Assembly: GCA_041687255.1 (NCBI GenBank)
Contig: JAWLCL010000007.1
Location: 124,001 to 188,000 of the forward strand
Direction of reading: 5' to 3'
DNA: 64,000 nt
Source of the DNA: Mariniphaga sp041687255
GTDB taxonomy: Bacteria > Bacteroidota > Bacteroidia > Bacteroidales > Prolixibacteraceae
Made by a program: the position numbers and the translations under genes. Each line of letters starts with the position of its first letter. The first letter of the stretch is position 1. Under the pieces are notes generated by a model that searched no databases, was not told the DNA's origin, and saw only the letters and a list, made by a program, of their open reading frames with translations. Positions 26,640 through 36,002 of this stretch are shown here, in pieces.

Positions 26640-29600
26640 CTATAACTCTAAATTTAATCCGAACATAATCTGTCGGGGTGTTGGTAATGCTCCCTGGTCT
26701 AAACCCATTTGAGTGACCGATGAATTAAATTCAGGATCAAGCCCACTGTAATTAGTAATGGTGAATAAATTAGTAACCTGAAAATAAACACGTGCATTAA
26801 GTATTTGAATTCGATTACTTAAATGCTGGGGGATTGTATATCCTAACCTTAAGTTTTTGAGTCTTAAAAAAGAGGCATCCTCCAAATAAAATGTTGAAGG
26901 TTGTTCTGAATTGGTATCATTATCCATAACAGGCAATTTTGCATTCTCATTGCTATCAAGATAAGGACTTCCCCAGGAAGTATATAAGGCATCTTTACTC
27001 CTTCCTCCATTGTATAGACCCATGTCTATCCAGCGTCTAACATAGTTTACAGCTTCATTTCCATAGCTGCCATAGAAAAACATGTTTAAATCGAAGTTTC
27101 TGTATCCTAAATCAATATTGAGGCCTCCTGTAAAATCGGGATGAGGAGTGCCAATATAGGTCCTGTCATCAGCGTCAATAACATCATCATTATTAATATC
27201 GCGATATCTAAAATGACCGGGTTTATTATAAGTGCCACCTTCTCCAATTGCAGGAGGATGGGCATCTGCTTCTTGTTGGGTCTGGAAAATACCATCTACA
27301 ATATAACCATAAAATTCAGGAAAAGCACGGCCTGCTGCAGTACGCGAATAATTCATTCCACGAAGACCTCCCATGATAATTTCCTCCTCAACATCCTCAG
27401 CAAGTTTAACAATTTCATTCACATAACTTGAAATGGTCGCTGAAGCGCTATATCGAAATTGGTCATTAAATGTGGAGTTACTGTATCCCAATTCAATATC
27501 AAATCCAACATTTTTCATTTCTCCGATATTTACAAAAGGAGGTGTGGCATTCCCCAAAACAAAGGGAATTTTTAATTGATAAAGCATATCTGAAGTATAT
27601 CTGTGCCACACATCAGTTGAAAAATTTAAAGAATTATCAAATGCAACCACATCCAGTCCAACGTTAATAGTTTCAGTTGTTTCCCATGTAACATTCGAAT
27701 TTCCTATTGTTACCTGAGCAAAACCAGGAGTGAAACTTGTATTAGCGCCATCGATAGGATAACTTGTTAAAGCCGGATGTGTAGCATAAGTGGAATAAGG
27801 TACATAATTTCCTATTCTGTCATTTCCTGAAATTCCCCATCCTATTCTTAATTTGAGCTGATTAAGCACATCTCTTGTTCCCTGCATGAAATTTTCCTGT
27901 CCAAGAGACCAGGCAAAAGAAGCAGCAGGAAAAGTGGCATAACGATTTTCTGAACCAAATCTTGAAGAGCCGTCACGACGAGCAGTGAGTTCAAATCTAT
28001 ATTTACCCATCAAATCATAATTTATACGGCCAAAAGTTGAAAAAAGTGACCATTGAGACATGGAGCCCGCATTTGTTTGTGTTGATTCACCGGATGAGAG
28101 CTGCATATAAATCGGATCATCAGAAAAATATTTATTCCTGCCTGCATTGTGCCAATGATATTCATTTTCAACTGCTTCTGTTCCTAGTGTTATGTTAAGA
28201 TTTTGATTGTCTGATATAGCAGTGGAATAATTAATTACATTTGACCAGTTCCATTGAAAGGTATTATTACTGTTGATACTGAAACTGGTAATAAAATTTG
28301 GTTCTGAGTGTTCAGGATTTGGAAGGGATCTGGCACTTCCATTCCATTGTCCATAGTTATAACCTAATGTGCTTGTTAGGCTAAGTCCTTCGAATAAGGT
28401 TAATTCAGCATATACATTTCCAATAATCCGGTAATATTTTCCGCCATTATATTGATTTCGGTCAAGCAATGCAACCGGATTCTCAGAGTTAGTTCCTAAT
28501 CCTTTACCGCCGGCATAATTTCCCATTATATCATAAACAGGAATTATTGGTTGTGAGCGATATGCGTGAGATATTATAGAGGCTTCTCCCTGATCGGTAC
28601 GGTTTCCTCTTTGTTCCCGGGCGGAAACTTGTAATGACTGACCTAATTTTATCCATTGATTGATTTCAGTATCTATGTTACTTCGAAATGTGTACCTTTT
28701 GAAATTGGTATGATGAACGTAACCGTCTTCATTGAGATAAGAACCTGAAAACAGGTAGTTTAAATTTTGAGTGCCTCCCGAAACAGAAAGATCATATTCC
28801 TGGTAAAGCCCATTACGATAAATTTCATCGTACCAATTCGTTCCTTCTTTGTTAGCCCTTATAATTGTATATCCGGGATAGCTGTATAGGTCAGGATTTG
28901 TGCCGGGATCTCCTTCCATGGCTCCGGAAGGTAATATGTAATCAGGAATTACAGGCTCCGCACCGTCGCCATATATTCTGTCACTCCAATCCACTCCAGG
29001 ATTATTTCCTTTATTCCGGGCTTCGAGATATACCAGCTCTGCCAGTTCATTTGTATTCAAAAGGTCATATTGGTTAGATGCTTGTTTAATCCCTGACCGC
29101 AAGGTGAAATTAATTCGTGGTTTTTGATTTTCTGTTCCCCTTTTAGTTGTTATAATAACAACTCCATTTGCCCCTCTCGTTCCATAAATTGCAGCAGAAG
29201 AGGCATCTTTGAGTATTGAAATTGATTCAATGTCGTTCGGATTAAGATCTGTTCCCGGATCTGCTGGTACACCATCAATTACATATAAAGGATCATTGTC
29301 AGATATGGTTCCAAGTCCCCGCACTCTAATGGTTGCTTGTCCTCCGGGAAGGTTTGAAGTAGAGACACTAACGCCTGAAACTCTTCCCTGAATGCGCCCC
29401 ATAGCACTTGAAGAAGTTGATATATCCAATTCTTCGCCAGACGCTGTTGAAATTGATCCTGTCAGTTCTTCTTTCAGGCGGGTTCCATATCCTACAGCAA
29501 CTACCTCTTCCAGCCCTATTGTTTCTTGCTCCATGCTTATGTTAATCGTTGTTTGATTATTTACCGCTACCTCTTGGGTCTTCATTCCTACAAATGAAAA

Positions 29601-29837
29601 TACCAGGGTAGCATCCTCAGGCACATTAGGAAGGGTATATTCGCCCTCAGTATTGGTGACAGTACCTTGTGTCGACTCCTTCAAAACAACAGTGACTCCT
29701 GGCAGTGGTTGTCCGGAAGTGTCGGTAACTTTACCTGTAATTGTCCTCTGCTGAGCCAATGCACCCACAGAGAAACTAACCAGAAGAAGACATAAAAAGA
29801 AGAATTTATGCCCTCTCAATTTTTTCTTTGTGTTCAT
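26640..29837 (-). CDS. susC-like: SusC/RagA-family TonB-dependent transporter (locus 1)
   Basis: About 1065 aa from the ATG at 29837 (MNTKKKLRGHK), which precedes a clear signal peptide ending at ALAQ. The frame is open 22 codons further upstream but without signal-like features. Domains in order: carboxypeptidase-D-like regulatory domain (GKVTDTSGQPLPGV), plug with LEEVVAVGYGT and the RVRGLGTISDNDPLYVIDG motif, then a 22-strand outer-membrane barrel. It lacks the N-terminal STN signalling domain of the locus 2 homologue, so it is not expected to be under FecI/FecR-type control. It imports large oligosaccharides with TonB energy. Confidence 0.96.
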   Translation of the reverse strand: MNTKKKLRGHKFFFLCLLLVSFSVGALAQQRTITGKVTDTSGQPLPGVTVVLKESTQGTVTNTEGEYTLPNVPEDATLVFSFVGMKTQEVAVNNQTTINISMEQETIGLEEVVAVGYGTRLKEELTGSISTASGEELDISTSSSAMGRIQGRVSGVSVSTSNLPGGQATIRVRGLGTISDNDPLYVIDGVPADPGTDLNPNDIESISILKDASSAAIYGTRGANGVVIITTKRGTENQKPRINFTLRSGIKQASNQYDLLNTNELAELVYLEARNKGNNPGVDWSDRIYGDGAEPVIPDYILPSGAMEGDPGTNPDLYSYPGYTIIRANKEGTNWYDEIYRNGLYQEYDLSVSGGTQNLNYLFSGSYLNEDGYVHHTNFKRYTFRSNIDTEINQWIKLGQSLQVSAREQRGNRTDQGEASIISHAYRSQPIIPVYDIMGNYAGGKGLGTNSENPVALLDRNQYNGGKYYRIIGNVYAELTLFEGLSLTSTLGYNYGQWNGSARSLPNPEHSEPNFITSFSINSNNTFQWNWSNVINYSTAISDNQNLNITLGTEAVENEYHWHNAGRNKYFSDDPIYMQLSSGESTQTNAGSMSQWSLFSTFGRINYDLMGKYRFELTARRDGSSRFGSENRYATFPAASFAWSLGQENFMQGTRDVLNQLKLRIGWGISGNDRIGNYVPYSTYATHPALTSYPIDGANTSFTPGFAQVTIGNSNVTWETTETINVGLDVVAFDNSLNFSTDVWHRYTSDMLYQLKIPFVLGNATPPFVNIGEMKNVGFDIELGYSNSTFNDQFRYSASATISSYVNEIVKLAEDVEEEIIMGGLRGMNYSRTAAGRAFPEFYGYIVDGIFQTQQEADAHPPAIGEGGTYNKPGHFRYRDINNDDVIDADDRTYIGTPHPDFTGGLNIDLGYRNFDLNMFFYGSYGNEAVNYVRRWIDMGLYNGGRSKDALYTSWGSPYLDSNENAKLPVMDNDTNSEQPSTFYLEDASFLRLKNLRLGYTIPQHLSNRIQILNARVYFQVTNLFTITNYSGLDPEFNSSVTQMGLDQGALPTPRQIMFGLNLEL

Positions 29838-30504
29838 AGAATTTAATTCTTTTTGTTTATTACTTAAAATGTTAAATAAAGAGAGACATCGGATGTGCAT
29901 CATAGGCAGGGTGTTTATTAATTGACATGTAATTTATAAAAATTTTAACCTATATGCTAATTATTTGTTAAATTTTGTAAAGCAAAGACTGCTAAAAGTA
30001 AAAAATACATTAAAAAGTTTATGATGTGATTGGTGGCTTCCCTTAGTCCTTTTACTGATTCTAAGTAATCAATAATTTTTATGAAGAAAAAAAATCTCCC
30101 TTTTCAAATTACTGCTTGTGACCTCTCTGCTTATAACCGAAATGAAACAACATGACAACAACACCGGTTGCCTTCAGCTGACTGCATTCAGTCTGTCAGA
30201 AAGGTGAAAAAGATATTGTGATGGGGGAGGAGGTTAATTTATCAAAAATGAGAAACATTATAAAGCTTCTTGTTAAAGGGACACATATCAGCCTGTTTTA
30301 TTAAGCTATTATTTTACTTTAAAAAATGGCTCTGTCTGCACCGAAATGAACATCGTTTAGTTGTATGAAATAGTTTTATTGAACTGGATGACCGAAAATG
30401 AATATAGAATGTTTTTGAGTACAAATATAAAAACAGAAGAGGGGTGTTCTGATCAAAAGCAAAGGATGGAAGATTTTTATTCTGATTTTTCTTTTTAAAC
30501 TGAT
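29838..30504. other. 667-bp region upstream of susC (locus 1)
   Basis: No credible gene. It must carry the locus 1 promoter. A minus-strand TATATTTG (-7 type) box is at 30422-30429 with TTTG (plus-strand CAAA) at 30454-30457. The 24-nt spacing is longer than usual and the leader would be nearly 580 nt. CTGAC/GTCAG and GACTG/CAGTC nested repeats occur around 30178-30200. The long AT-rich leader could hold regulatory RNA but no known motif was recognised. Confidence 0.4.
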
Positions 30505-31878
30505 TTAGGGTTGAACTTTCAAGTCATTTTTAGTGAGACGGTGTGCAACCCGAACCTCCCCGTGATGGTCAATGATTTTCAAAGTAACAATTCGGTTTTC
30601 CCCGGTGCCCGAAAATTCAAGTAACCCAAAATTGTAGTCCTGAATGTCATTAATAATAGGCCCGTCAAATCTTCGATTATGACCTGTAACCTGCCGGTTA
30701 TAGCTGTACTGATGGTGGTCTGTCTCTACCGAATGCACTCCGCCATTCGAGCTGATTAACTCGTAGAGTGGGTATCCTTTTTGAGAAAAATCTATCCGGC
30801 TGAGTGAACCTACATGCCAGTCACCGGAAATGAAGAATACGCCTTCGATTTTTTTGGAAAACATCCATTCCAGGAATTCCTCCCGCTCATTTCCAAAGTT
30901 TGCCCAATATTCGGCTCTATCCTTTCTGTCGATGGTAGTGGTGTGTCCGTTAACAATTACTTTAAAGGTGGCTGTGCTTGCTTTAAGTTGTTCTCTTAAC
31001 CAGGTAAGCTGGCCTTCTCCCAACATTGTTTTCCGGTCAGGTGCTTCATTTGGATCGCGATGGTAACGATCGTCGAGCATAAAAAATTCCACATCCGCTA
31101 TTTTAAATGAGAAAAAAACTCCGGCTGTTGTTTCAGTTCCGGCTGCAGGATTTGGCCAGTATTTTTTAAAAAGACTCAGGGAAAGTTCGCGCCACTTGAA
31201 TGTGCGGTCGGAGTTGTTTGGTCCATAGTCATGGTCATCCCATATTGCGTAGGTGGGTACAGAGGATAATATTGAACGGAGTCCGGGTACATCGCGCAGA
31301 TATCGATGGTATCGTGCCAGTGCATAGTAAACTGTACTTTCAGGTGCTTCATATGCCTCTGGTCGCATCGGCATATAGTTGTTGTCACCAATAAGCAGGA
31401 GTGCATCGGGCCGGAGAGTACCCATCTGGGTCCAGACAGGCTGGAGTGGCACACGGATGGGATTTACACAAGAGGTGAACGCCACTTTAAAATTGGCTGA
31501 TGATTCCGTCCCCGGCATCATAATAAATGACTGAACAGTTTGCGGTCTCACAGCCCGTCCATCAATCTCCAGCTCATAATGTACCAGAGCGCGGGCCGGT
31601 AAACCTTCCAGTTTTATGGTTCCTACATGTGGTGCTTCTTTATCCGTTTGGACCATAGCAGCCCCTTTGACAATGGGCTGTAATCCGGATTCAAACCAGT
31701 AATTTACCTTTACTTCTGCTGGAATATCAGTTTCCACCCATATAGTGGCAAGGGAGGAGGTGGTATGACCCACCATAGGTCCGCTGAGGAGTTGTGCAGC
31801 AGGTTGGGCATTACTGACCTGAACTAAAAATGTTGAGGAAAAAATCAAGTACAAAAATAAATTTGGTGGTATTCTCAT
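30505..31878 (-). CDS. PhoD-like secreted metallophosphatase
   Basis: 457 aa with a signal peptide ending near SNAQ. N-terminal Ig-like domain (residues about 30-125) of the type preceding PhoD catalytic domains. The metallophosphatase motifs are LLIGDNNYM, WDDHDYGPNNSD and FFISGDWHVG, which supply metal ligands. Family members are Ca/Fe-dependent phosphodiesterases or alkaline phosphatases active on phospholipid or teichoic acid type substrates. It is oriented with locus 1 and upstream of it (about 670 bp before susC), so it is probably separate. A relic of another phosphoesterase lies just upstream. Confidence 0.88.
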   Translation of the reverse strand: MRIPPNLFLYLIFSSTFLVQVSNAQPAAQLLSGPMVGHTTSSLATIWVETDIPAEVKVNYWFESGLQPIVKGAAMVQTDKEAPHVGTIKLEGLPARALVHYELEIDGRAVRPQTVQSFIMMPGTESSANFKVAFTSCVNPIRVPLQPVWTQMGTLRPDALLLIGDNNYMPMRPEAYEAPESTVYYALARYHRYLRDVPGLRSILSSVPTYAIWDDHDYGPNNSDRTFKWRELSLSLFKKYWPNPAAGTETTAGVFFSFKIADVEFFMLDDRYHRDPNEAPDRKTMLGEGQLTWLREQLKASTATFKVIVNGHTTTIDRKDRAEYWANFGNEREEFLEWMFSKKIEGVFFISGDWHVGSLSRIDFSQKGYPLYELISSNGGVHSVETDHHQYSYNRQVTGHNRRFDGPIINDIQDYNFGLLEFSGTGENRIVTLKIIDHHGEVRVAHRLTKNDLKVQP

Positions 31879-31971
31879 GATTTCGTTTCAATTATTGGTT
31901 TAAAAACGATTTAATTTAGGAATAATAATCAAGATGATAATATGATTTTTATTTATGTTTTTTTTTAGATA

Positions 31972-32511
31972 TTACCTGGTATTTTTGGAAAGCTTCATTC
32001 TTCGTGAAGGTATTTTTAATGAATCTACTATCTCGCCTGCTGTATCAACCACCTTGATATTTAAATCTGTTTCATTGGTGTATGCTTTAATTATTGCCCG
32101 ATTTGCATTGGCAATAATTGGAAAATTCTGACCTTCGCCGGCTTTTTTATGTATGTGACGATGAAGGTGCCCACACAACATTATATCAATTCCAGCTTGT
32201 TCAAGTAATGGAACAAATTTTTCTTCTATTTCTTTTTCGCCATGCCAGCCTCCAAAAGGTGGCATATGGATTATTACAACACGGTAAGATGCATCCTGAA
32301 AAATATCTTGCTTGAGTGTTTTTTTCAACCAATCTGCTTGTTTGTTTCGATAATTATCAAAAGATACAATGCCGCTGTATTCAAGATCAGAATCGGGCTT
32401 ATCCTCTCCACAATCGTAAAGTCCTTTGTAAAAAGAAGAATATTTTAATGGAAAATAATAGTGATTAATGAATAGTGAAGTTTTATTGCAGTTGTACTCA
32501 AATAAACGGAC
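31972..32511 (-). pseudogene. 5'-truncated calcineurin-like phosphoesterase remnant
   Basis: The frame opens after a TGA at 32512-32514 and runs about 180 codons without a credible start. The only start near the conserved part is a TTG at 32328. Readable parts are DCGEDKPDSDLEYSGI, the QADWLKKTL helix, the IIHMPPFGGWHGE block and the final metal motif MLCGHLHRHIH. The N-terminal metal ligands of the family (DxH, GDxxD, GNHD) are missing. Upstream DNA to 32720 does not encode them in any frame I read. It is therefore the C-terminal third of a cytosolic or periplasmic metallophosphatase, inactivated by deletion. Confidence 0.65.
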
Positions 32512-32727
32512 TCATTCTTTTTGTTGCTATGGAATTACAATGTTTAATGACAAGTTTACTTTCTGATGATATCCGACAACTGCTGGAATAGGAAATAATC
32601 CAAAACATGAAAGCACCGGGATTATACCATCTTCAATAATCCCGGGCTAACTAAACCAGTATATATATGAAAATAATCATTTTTTTATGAAGTAAAAGTC
32701 AATACTTTTTAAAACTTAAAGAACTAA
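32512..32727. other. Intergenic region after locus 2
   Basis: Contains the terminator-like hairpin at 32616-32645 and nothing else recognisable. The missing 5' part of the phosphoesterase remnant is not here. Confidence 0.45.
32616..32645 (-). terminator. Terminator-like hairpin at the end of locus 2
   Basis: CCGGGATTAT (32616-32625) pairs perfectly with ATAATCCCGG (32636-32645), 10-nt loop, about 80 nt after the last gene of the locus 2 operon. The following minus-strand sequence (TGCTTTCATGTTTT) is only moderately U-rich. Confidence 0.55.
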
Positions 32728-33642
32728 CTATAACAAAGAAATGATTTTATCCATTCGGTTTGAAACATCTTTCAGGTGAGTCCTGTCGCCACCACTAACT
32801 TCTGCAATAAGCCAACCGCCCTGATGATTGATATTGCTTATTGTTTTCATAACTACAGGCCAGTTATTATCGCCTTCTAAAAGATTTACGCCAAATCCTT
32901 CGCGCAGCCCTTTTTCATTCATAATTTTGCGACTGAATTCTTTTATGTGAAGTTTCACTATTCTTGAATTTAGTGTTTGAATCCAGTGCTCAGGCCAACC
33001 GTAACGCAAAACATTTCCAATGTCAAAATACCATCCTACAAGCGGATGATTGATTTCATCGACAAAATGCTTAGCTTCCAATGGGCTGATTAAAAAATTA
33101 TTCCAAACATTTTCTAGGCCGATTTGCATCCCGGTTTTTTCTGCATAAGGGATAAGTTCCCGTATTGAATTCATTGCAGTGATGTAAGCTTGCTCATAAG
33201 ATACATTTTCATTTACGACTCCAGGTACAACCAATACTGTATCACCACCTAAATCCTTTGCTTCCTGTAAAGATTCAGCAACTGATTGAATAATTTGTTC
33301 CCTGATTTTAGGATCAGGGGAGGAAAGAGGTTTTTGCCAGTGATCTTTATTTACCACGCTTGGAAGTTCAATTCCTGATTTTTCCTTTGCATTCAAAACC
33401 TCTGATTTATCAAAATCGATGGGACTATTTAATTCAACGCCATCAAATCCCAAATCTTTAGCAAGTTTTAATTTATCTGCAAGAGATAAATCTTCTTTTA
33501 TCATTCCAAACCCTAACCCTTTTTTTAAAGTAACTTTTCCTGCAGGTTTTTTTTGAATTACAGAAGCTGATGCCGGCTTAATGGATACCATTGAGGCTCC
33601 TGCCACAAGTGCCGCTGATTTAATAAAATTCTTTCTGTTCAT
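32728..33642 (-). CDS. Exported xylose-isomerase-like TIM barrel (sugar isomerase/epimerase or hydratase)
   Basis: 304 aa from the ATG at 33642; a TTG two codons earlier is less likely. N-terminus MNRKNFIKSAALVAGA resembles a Tat signal with Lys in place of the second Arg. The TIM barrel has family blocks LGFDGVELNSP, IGLENVWNNFL, VGWYFDIGNV and KLHIKEF, with Glu/Asp/His positions typical of a divalent metal site. Annotated relatives are called sugar phosphate isomerase/epimerase. In Bacteroides clusters with Gfo/Idh and DUF1080 proteins, similar enzymes hydrate 3-keto-glycals. It follows the Gfo/Idh gene by 9 bp, so it is cotranscribed and last in the operon. Confidence 0.85.
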   Translation of the reverse strand: MNRKNFIKSAALVAGASMVSIKPASASVIQKKPAGKVTLKKGLGFGMIKEDLSLADKLKLAKDLGFDGVELNSPIDFDKSEVLNAKEKSGIELPSVVNKDHWQKPLSSPDPKIREQIIQSVAESLQEAKDLGGDTVLVVPGVVNENVSYEQAYITAMNSIRELIPYAEKTGMQIGLENVWNNFLISPLEAKHFVDEINHPLVGWYFDIGNVLRYGWPEHWIQTLNSRIVKLHIKEFSRKIMNEKGLREGFGVNLLEGDNNWPVVMKTISNINHQGGWLIAEVSGGDRTHLKDVSNRMDKIISLL

Positions 33643-33651
33643 AATCAATTA

Positions 33652-34956
33652 TTATACAAATTTTGTAATTCCCGGGACAGCTATTGGGATATCATATTTG
33701 GAATCCCATGAAATATTTTCGGGGAACAATATTTCCATTGAAGACAAGGCTTGTTCATAAGAAATTGTTTGACCGGTATAGGCAGCCATTCTGGCAGCTA
33801 AAGCCAGTAAATTTGAACGGGCCATCCATTCTCCATCATTTATGGGTGTTCTGGACCGAATGGAAGCAAAAAGTTCATCATGTTCTTGCTGATACATGCT
33901 TCTTACTTCTGTTTGCTGATAAGATTCTGCTTCAGTAAATTTAGTGGTATCATCATATTTCCAGGGATTTTTTCCGGTTATCTCATGAAGACCGGTCCGG
34001 CAATCAACAACACATCTTCCGTCAATACCTGTTAGTGTAACATCATAAGAAGGTGTTGTTCCTGATTGTTGACGACAAAAGAAATATGCTTTAGTGCCAT
34101 TAGCATATTCATAGGTTACACCAAAATGATCGTAAACGTTGCCAAATTTATTGTCTGTTCTTTTCTGTCTGCCTCCGGTGCCACTAATTCGTACAGGAGC
34201 TTTATCTCCCATTGCCCATGAAAGCATATCTATACTATGAATTGCCTGTTCAATAATATGATCACCTGAAAGCCAATTGTAATAGAGCCAGTTTCGTAAT
34301 TGATACTCCATATCAGACCATCCATTCTGCCGTTCCTTAAACCACAGTTCTCCTGTGTTATAAGTTGCTTCTGCTGCCACAATCTGCCCTATTTGACCAT
34401 TGAGTACTCGTCCAAAAGTTTCTCTTTTCGGGTTGTGATATCTCCAGCAGAATCCTGAAACTAAAGATAGATTTTTTTCCCTTGCTTCTCGTGCCACTCT
34501 CATTACTTTTCTTAATCCAGGTGCATCCACAGCAAAAGGTTTCTCACAAAAAATATGTTTTCCGGCATTAACTGCAGCTTCCAGGTGGGAAGGTCGAAAT
34601 GCAGGCGGAGCTGCAAGTAAAACTACATCCACATCAGAATCAATTAGTTTTTGGAAAGAATCCAATCCAACAAATTTTTTATTGTCAGCAACTTGTACCT
34701 TATCTCCAAATTTATTTTTTATTCTTTTTAAGGATTCTTCCAGTCTGTCTGGAAAGGCATCAGCCATTGCTGAAAGAACCACATTGGGATCTGCATTAAG
34801 CGCTTCTTCTGCAGCCCCAGTTCCCCGGCCTCCACAGCCTATTAATCCAACCTTTAATGTATTGCTGTTTGAAGCCCATACAGAACCCTTAGAGAGCATG
34901 GTTCCTACTGTTGCTAATCCTGCAACTTTTGTAAATTGTCTTCTTGATAATTCCAT
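33652..34956 (-). CDS. Tat-exported Gfo/Idh/MocA-family sugar dehydrogenase (locus 2, second)
   Basis: 434 aa. Tat motif SRRQFTKVAG. Rossmann motif GLIGCGGRGTG near residue 38, CEKPFAVDA with the conserved Lys, and WLSGDHIIEQAIHSID with probable catalytic residues. It is a close paralogue of the protein at 6198-7556 (shared VGLDSFQKLIDSDVDVVLLA block) and related to 36003-37292. Bacteroides relatives oxidise C3 of glycosides to allow beta-elimination. Located between two TIM-barrel genes in the locus 2 operon (77 bp upstream gap, 9 bp downstream). The nicotinamide is probably retained after export with the folded protein by Tat; its reoxidation partner is not known. Confidence 0.9.
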   Translation of the reverse strand: MELSRRQFTKVAGLATVGTMLSKGSVWASNSNTLKVGLIGCGGRGTGAAEEALNADPNVVLSAMADAFPDRLEESLKRIKNKFGDKVQVADNKKFVGLDSFQKLIDSDVDVVLLAAPPAFRPSHLEAAVNAGKHIFCEKPFAVDAPGLRKVMRVAREAREKNLSLVSGFCWRYHNPKRETFGRVLNGQIGQIVAAEATYNTGELWFKERQNGWSDMEYQLRNWLYYNWLSGDHIIEQAIHSIDMLSWAMGDKAPVRISGTGGRQKRTDNKFGNVYDHFGVTYEYANGTKAYFFCRQQSGTTPSYDVTLTGIDGRCVVDCRTGLHEITGKNPWKYDDTTKFTEAESYQQTEVRSMYQQEHDELFASIRSRTPINDGEWMARSNLLALAARMAAYTGQTISYEQALSSMEILFPENISWDSKYDIPIAVPGITKFV

Positions 34957-35032
34957 GTTTTTTTAGTTTATAGATGTTTTTATAAATTTTAATCCAAATT
35001 TGGTTTCTTTCTTTTGTATAGATATTTGACTT

Positions 35033-35905
35033 CTATTTTAGATATTTTTTTAAAAGTGACTTACCTTTGGTTATGGCATCCCGTCCACTGGATTCTATGC
35101 CATACCAACCTCGATATCCTGCATCCTGACACATTTTTATCATTTTAGCAGTTAATTCCTCGGTTGGTTGATTGCGGTACGAATTACCACCAGCATAGGG
35201 CAGCATTTTTTGAAGAAAATCAAGATTGTCAAAATCAGGATCGGGTTCTCGCCAGTCAGGATAAGAACCGAAATATAAATTATTGACCTCCTTCATCAGT
35301 GATACCATCCAGTCCGCATCGTTTGAAAGACCTCCATGATTTTCAATAAGAATGCTCACATTTGCTGGTATAGAATACTCGAGCATTGAATTGTAAGTTT
35401 CAGCAGCCCATTTTAATGCCTCATCTTTGGGAGCATCTTTAGGGCCTCTGCAGTTTGTACGAATTGCATGGCATCCTAAATAATTGGCAATATCGATCCA
35501 CTTCTGATGATTTATTACAGTTTGCTTTCTCTCTTCCTTTGATGGTGTGCAGGTTTCACCTTCATTATCGACCATTATCAAAACCATAGTAATACCATAA
35601 TTCCCCGCGTTTTGCTTCAGAGTTTTCAGGTAATTGAAAGTTGGAACTTCAAATAGGGTGTTGACTAATTCAATACCGTTTATATCAAAATCTTCACGTG
35701 CAATTTTTGGAAAGTCAAGTGTTTTCCATTTTCCTTGACGGATTTCCTGTACCAGGGCCCATTGTGCAATTGATATATCATCTGTTACCATGCGGGGTGT
35801 TGGAATTGTATCTGCTGAAGCTATCAATCCGGGAGTCAAAATACTTGTTGCTCCTATAATCATGGATTTTTGGAGAAAATCACGTCGATTTACATTTTTC
35901 TTCAT
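35033..35905 (-). CDS. Exported xylose-isomerase-like TIM barrel (locus 2, first)
   Basis: 290 aa. Tat-type N-terminus NRRDFLQKS and a hydrophobic stretch. TIM-barrel blocks include INGIELVNTLFEV, CHAIRTNCRGP, SILIENHGGLSNDADW, FGSYPDW and WYGIESSGRDAI, with likely metal ligands Glu and Asp. Only distantly similar to the TIM barrel at 32728-33642, so the two probably catalyse different steps. It follows the Gfo/Idh gene 36003-37292 by 97 bp on the same strand. Annotated family function is isomerisation or epimerisation; hydration of an unsaturated keto-sugar is the alternative suggested by context. Confidence 0.85.
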   Translation of the reverse strand: MKKNVNRRDFLQKSMIIGATSILTPGLIASADTIPTPRMVTDDISIAQWALVQEIRQGKWKTLDFPKIAREDFDINGIELVNTLFEVPTFNYLKTLKQNAGNYGITMVLIMVDNEGETCTPSKEERKQTVINHQKWIDIANYLGCHAIRTNCRGPKDAPKDEALKWAAETYNSMLEYSIPANVSILIENHGGLSNDADWMVSLMKEVNNLYFGSYPDWREPDPDFDNLDFLQKMLPYAGGNSYRNQPTEELTAKMIKMCQDAGYRGWYGIESSGRDAITKGKSLLKKYLK

Positions 35906-36002
35906 TTTTTACAACTTTTTTAATTGTTACCATTCATATTATTTTGCAAATCTGCTTCATAAATCATTTTCAAAATCTATATTCACAAATTTCACAGAAC
36001 AA

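Noticed and set aside
29838..30504. Riboswitch or leader RNA upstream of locus 1 susC
   Set aside because: No conserved riboswitch core was recognised and the predicted stems are short. Only recorded as a long AT-rich leader.
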